A stretch of DNA of 45,635 nucleotides from Chromera velia (taxonomy: Eukaryota; Sar; Chromeraceae), in contig JAHBMJ010000540.1 of assembly GCA_018398765.1 (NCBI GenBank), positions 1 to 45,635 of the forward strand, read 5' to 3'. Numbering within the stretch: the first letter of the stretch is position 1; each line of letters opens with the position of its first letter. Positions 40,983 to 45,635 of the stretch are shown here, piece after piece. The notes under the pieces are model-generated. The model was not told the origin of the DNA, made no database searches, and worked only from the letters and a program-made list of their open reading frames with translations. A program made the position numbers and the translations under genes.

Positions 40983-42582
40983 AGCCAATGATTAATTGAT
41001 GCTTTAATATACGCAGATCGATTATCAGTTGATGATGGACTTTGATCTAGACTTTAATTTAGTTACTGTAACTTAACTAACTTTGGTAAGTATAGCTTAG
41101 TATAGCTCTGTCTTACTATAGTAGAAACCATAATTTTTTGCAAACTTTTCTACTTCTTGCCAGGGACAACGCTGAGTACTAGGCTGAGTAGAATAAGTTT
41201 AATGAAAAATAATAAAGCTGAATAAATTCAGTAACCTATAGTATAGTTACTACAGTAATCTAGACAGTAATAAACTGGGTGGGGTAATAAATTACTGTAT
41301 TAGGAGAATGTCAGCTATAGTGAATAAACTTAAATAATCTCATAAAATAATTGAATGGGTAAAATTAGAAAACTTTGCAGTGTTTGAGTACTAACTTCCG
41401 CTGACCTCCCTAAACCTAACTACCACTTAAAAGTTTAAACCGCATTTTTGGATAATTTTAAAAGTCTGCGCCGCAGGCACGGATCATTTACAGTCTCGTG
41501 AAAGCCAAAGCCGCATATCTGGACAGTGTCTTGACCATCTATGCCGCAGGCGTAGACGGTCTTGCCGCAGGCGTAGACGGTCTCTTGAAAAACGATGCCG
41601 CAGGTAGAGATTATCTTGATTATGGATTTTTTCAAGTGACACTTAGGTTCAGGGAGGTTCTTCCGCTCTAATAAATTGTATGGCACTTTTTTGAAATCTT
41701 CTTGCAAATGTATTTCAAATCCTAAATTATGACTGTTACGCTTACAACATTTTTGAAGAGCCTTTCGATCATGTACTGTACCGGTTAGCGTCCCTGAGAG
41801 AACAGACTGCACTCTGCAGACTAGTTCTGCAGAGCGTTTCCACAACAACTGAGTAGTCTTCAGGAGGCTTGAAATCCTAAGAAGGCTTACTGGGTTTTCC
41901 GTATCGGTGGAGAGAAGTCAGCTTTACTGCTCTCCCGCCCAAAGTACACCACATCGGTTGATGCCCTCCCCCTTTCGATCCGTCACTTTCATACATCGCT
42001 TTGCTCCCCTCAGACTCTCCTCCCCTCTCTTTGTATCAATCCGCCCATACAGATAGAAGATCCCGTCCCACCCTGTTGAATTCCCGGAAAAGCCTGCGTA
42101 CCTCATAGTACCTGCGTAAAAAGAGAGGAAAACTCGGTCGTCAAGCAGGGAATTTGCTCAAATGCAGACAGCATCCAAGGCGCAGGAATAGAGAGGGGAG
42201 AACATAGAAGAACATTAGATACAAAACCAGAACACTCAGAAAGAAATGGCTGGGTGTGGCCCCTAGATCCCTTCAGGGTCTGGTGCTTTCGTCCCCAGGA
42301 TTCTCGCACACACAGAGGGAAGAGGGCACAGCAGGGACACAGGGAGCAGATATGTTTGCAAAAGAGCATAAAATTTTGTCTTCCGAGAGTAAAGAAGATT
42401 TGCTGGAGTATGACTAAAAAAGAATAAAAAGAGTAAAGGTCTGCACCCTCGACTTTTTGAAGCCGAATTCTTCTATTTAGCTTACGGAAGTTACTAGTCG
42501 GCTTTATACCGAGCAGTAGCTCTGCAGGAAATTTATGAAAGACACATATAAAAAGTTGAAAACCATAGTTGCACATTGTCAA
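40983..42582. other. Intergenic stretch, no recognised gene
   Basis: Bases 40983-41440 are AT-rich. A 137-codon minus frame at 41435-41848 contains ETVYACG, KTVYACG and DTVQICG units generated by the repeat at 41461-41607 and has no known domain. A 161-codon minus frame at 42103-42588 also lacks recognisable features. Confidence 0.4.
41461..41607. repeat. Degenerate tandem repeat GCCGCAGGCGTAGACGGTCT
   Basis: Units of about 22-39 bases with GCCGCA and GTCTTG words. Two are nearly identical (GCCGCAGGCGTAGACGGTCT at about 41543 and 41564). Diverged units lie at 41468, 41510 and 41592. Confidence 0.65.
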
Positions 42583-42666
42583 GTACACTGTACTACACTG
42601 TACTACACTGTACTATACTGTACTACTGTACTATGACATCTACACTGTATTGTACTACTGTACTAG
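42583..42666. repeat. ACTGTACTAC tandem repeat
   Basis: Ten-base units ACTGTACTAC with variants over about 84 bases. A related ACTGTATTGTACTGTACTAG block lies at 43371-43425. Confidence 0.8.
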
Positions 42667-42833
42667 ACCTTTAAAAAAACTTTCTTCTATTTCTAGCGTT
42701 AGACTCCTAGGGGGTCTCTTAACCTACGTTAATGCTCTATCAACGTGTACTAAGTTATGATATGGTGATGGTAAATTATAGTGACTTAGGGAAAGCTTCT
42801 AAAACAATTGAAACCTAGATTAAAACTATATGT

Positions 42834-42859
<26 letters not shown>
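42834..42859. repeat. (TA)n microsatellite
   Basis: Thirteen TA units. Confidence 0.9.
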
Positions 42860-42865
<6 letters not shown>

Positions 42866-44174
42866 AAATTCACACACCATCATTACAACAGTCTCAGCAG
42901 TCTGCCCCCCCCTCCCCCTCCCTGTCCCTTCTGTCAAATTCAGAAAAGAGCCTTTCTAAACTCCAGTCCAGGTATTCAACTGTCATCTCTCCATCTAACT
43001 TATCATCGAATATCTCCGCTGACTCATCAGACGCAAGGTTGAGTCCCTGCAGGCCCAAAGTCTATGTCTCTCTTCTGTGGTGCCTGGCGTTCCTCTGATG
43101 AACCCTCTGGAGGTGGAGGTTGGCATATGTAGTGACTAGCAAGTCCTGGTACGGCTGGGTGAGACGGTTTCTCTTCTCAGAGTAAACCTGGTTATAGAGA
43201 GAGAGAGAGAGAAACACTAGTAAAAAGTTACTAAAAACATAAGGAAAAATATGTTAAAACTTAATTAGCTTAAAAGTTTATAAAAAGGTAGTGGGATGAG
43301 CGACGGGTGGCCTGCCCAACTTAATAAAGCAGAGCGGGGCGGGCCGCTCGACTAGCTACTCAAACTATACTGTATTGTACTGTACTAGTTTTGCTTCTAC
43401 ACTGTACTGACAGTGTACTAGTGCAGCTATGATGAAAACCAGCCAAGACTCACCTATATACGGGGGATATTCAAGCACAGGCTTGCATAAGAAGTACATG
43501 CAGTAGACAAAGGAACCAAAAACAACGAAAAACTACTCACTGCATTGCATGAGTCGACCAAAAAAATAATTGCCCCCACTTGCGAGTATATGATCAGACT
43601 GTATGACGGTGCCCAAACACCTCTAGATTGAGAATTAACGAAGCAGAGAAATCACTGCAATTACCCCACTAAAGACACATGAAGATAAGAAGAAAGGGGG
43701 TTGTAGCTTTGTTCTTTTTTATGTGAGACTTGAATGCAGGCTGAGATGTGGAAGAGGCTTTTTTACATGGACGAGAAGGTGATGATATGTTTCACGTGCA
43801 AAGTTCCTGCTTTCATCATCTTTCATCCAGCTGTCAGTACAAGAGAAATACTCAGAAAGCGTAAAGAGGACTCGGGCCAATTGACTCTCTGCAGGCTTTA
43901 CCAGAAAGTTTGGGCCCATCAGTGTGATATCGCCTCGATCTGCGCGAATTTTCGATGTACAGCTCCATATTGAGGGCCATACCCGGCTTTGCTTCCTAAC
44001 TAACTGAAACGTGCACTCGCATGCTTGGGAGACCAGATGGAAAAGAGGGGGAGGAGAACCTGTCCAATCGAGTCTGTTTGGTAGAAAACCCTATTACAAG
44101 CAACCAACCTGTTTATTTATTTACCCCCTGGGCCAGTTTTTCTTCGCCTGGCTGCCGTTCACTACGTTTTTTTT
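42860..44174. other. Intergenic stretch, no gene recognised
   Basis: Contains a short GA run at 43196-43213 and AT-rich sequence. The frames at 43719-43973 overlap on opposite strands with no recognisable content. Confidence 0.4.
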
Positions 44175-44721
44175 TTAGAATGCATTTATCTTTCTCTCAC
44201 GTTCCTCCTTCTGATTTTTTTTTGCGACGGCTCGGACATCTCTCTCAGGCTGCAGGTAGATGACGTTACATAAGAGAATTCCAAATTGTTAAGTTAGACT
44301 GAATATATATGCAAAGGCTTTGACAGATGGAGAGTCAGCAAATATTAGAGAGTCCCATTTCGTCCTCTACTCACCAACAAATTATCAAGAACGCGCAGTA
44401 CAATGAGTCAGACACCAAATCTAGGTATACAATCAAACAAAAAGTAAATAACCCATCAATATCACTAAAATACAAAAACCACAAACAATCAATAACCACT
44501 CACCTTATATAATAGAGCAAAAAATTGATCAAAACGTCAAAATCAAGCAGAGAAAAAGAGACAGCCTACAGTATTTCTACTTCCTTCTTCTGAAACTCCC
44601 TCTATTTCTTGACTTAAGAGCCACAGCAGACGAAGAGACAGATTTTTCTATTTCCCTTCAGAGAAAAAGGAGCAGCTACTGTCCTCTAAGTCACTGTGTT
44701 GAAATATGGTGTATGCGTTTG

Positions 44722-44768
<47 letters not shown>

Positions 44769-45328
44769 GTATGTGTATGTGTGTGTGTGCGTATGGTACA
44801 ATGTCATGCGTATGGATGCCTGTTTCGCTACTCTGACTTTCAAATTGTTCTGCTCCCTTTTCTTCTATCCTCTCAGCTGATGGTACCACTTTTTCATGAT
44901 GAAGGGTCAAAGCCGGATTAGCAGCCCAAACACCAAGAACCTGACCTCTGGCCAAAGTTTGCCGAAGGCTTCCTCGTCATCATCCGTTATGGCTTCCATC
45001 TCCTCGGCTGTGATGTCAGTGGATCTGCACGTGCATGAATTAGTGCAATAGACTTGTTTAACCTTTTCAATATCAGAGAACATACTGAGTCTCTAGGAAA
45101 CTTAACGGGGGAAGTTCAAAGAGATCATAAAGCTCTCATGCACAATCAGGAATTAAGAGGAAGAAAGGATAAAACTGCTAGCCAGAAAAGAACATAAAAA
45201 GACATGTATCGAAGTTTCTTTTTCTCTGAATAACACTAACTAAGACCCAATTCTACCCTTTAGATTATCCAGTGACTTACGGAGTTTTGAGCAGCTTGAC
45301 GAACTCTTTTTTTCCTTCGCAGGCGTCC
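44175..45328 (-). CDS. 3' part of a multi-exon gene, product unknown
   Basis: Two exons join in frame on the minus strand: 45328-45281 (after CATGCAG, donor GTAAGT) and 45024-44946 (after GTGCAG, donor GTCAGG). Together they read ACEGKKEFVKLLKTPSTDIT then AEEMEAITDDDEEAFGKLWP, ending in E at phase 0. A phase-compatible last exon is 44249-44175, after the acceptor CTACCTGCAG. It encodes PERDVRAVAKKNQKEERERK and INAF before TAA. The protein is charged, acidic then basic, and probably soluble. The last exon is the least certain piece. Earlier exons must lie beyond 45328 and may leave the window. The family is not recognised. Confidence 0.45.
44725..44766. repeat. (TC)21 microsatellite
   Basis: Pure TC run followed by ATGTATGTGT and GT units. 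It lies within the proposed last intron of the minus-strand gene. Confidence 0.9.
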
Positions 45329-45573
45329 CTGCATGAAAGTTCTTAAGTATGACCATTTTTCAAGCAAGTCTGAAAGATACTTGCAGAATGTTGTATCATA
45401 GATGGAGTTTGCATCGAAGTAAGGAATATATTGACTTCAAAGTTGGAGTCAAAGCTTGCGTCATGTATAGAGAAACTGGATATGGAATTATCTATGCAGA
45501 AAAGCGGAGGGATTTCCTAGATTTTTACCTAAATCCTCACTTCCCTCCCTCACGTATCTGCTTGCTTGTTCAC

Positions 45574-45635
45574 TCCCTCTCCCTCTCCCTCTCCCTTTCC
45601 CTCTCCCTCTCCCTCTCCCTCTCCCTCTCCCTCTC
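45574..45635. repeat. (CCCTCT)n hexanucleotide array at the window edge
   Basis: About ten CCCTCT units, with one CCCTTT variant, running off the end of the window. The unit differs from known telomeric repeats, so it is taken as a minisatellite. Confidence 0.85.

Noticed and set aside
45574-45635. Telomeric repeat at the window edge
   Set aside because: The unit CCCTCT does not match TTAGGG, TTTAGGG or similar telomere units read on either strand.

Overview
The window is nuclear DNA from a eukaryote. Genes are sparse and several are interrupted by GT-AG introns. Intergenic stretches are long and full of microsatellites, foldback elements and retroelement remains, and there are no bacterial-style operons. 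A SABATH-family methyltransferase and proteins built from Cys/His 'HGR' repeats fused to an HNH-like nuclease would fit an algal or protist genome. A chromerid alga such as Chromera velia is my best guess, but that is inference from gene style and was not checked against a database.

Layout. 1-5.3 kb: a tiny inverted-repeat element, a decayed reverse transcriptase on the minus strand (1857-3712) and the first copy of a dispersed repeat, R1. 5.3-8.2 kb: mostly non-coding, with one exon-like segment. 8.2-12.4 kb: repeat copy R2 is split by an 822-bp inverted-repeat transposon with an exact 8-bp target duplication. Next to it is a 5'-truncated LINE on the minus strand whose single reading frame carries three stops. 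12.4-19.5 kb: simple repeats, a predicted four-helix membrane protein (14231-14788, minus), a 0.9-kb foldback element and a short terminal-exon candidate (17871-18020, minus). 19.5-22.4 kb: two tandem paralogues on the minus strand, each an array of 18-residue Cys/His units followed by an HNH-like nuclease domain; the second has a stop codon inside the nuclease. 22.8-24.9 kb: two copies of a 335-bp MITE and a foldback sequence. 25.6-30.7 kb: one gene of about nine exons for an acidic protein with a probable signal peptide; I do not recognise its family. 33.4-36.6 kb: a small conserved-looking protein, a MITE relative and a two-exon SABATH methyltransferase. 37.1-40.5 kb: a transposon with long inverted repeats, and a partial inverted copy fused to it, giving near-identical 1.1-kb arms. 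40.6-45.6 kb: a palindromic MITE, simple repeats, and a multi-exon minus-strand gene near the right edge.

The genes do not form an obvious pathway. The dominant theme is repeated insertion and decay of mobile elements around a few host genes. The best host-gene calls are the SABATH methyltransferase, the HGR-HNH pair and the multi-exon secreted protein. Exon joins were worked out by hand from reading phase and splice consensus, without transcript data.
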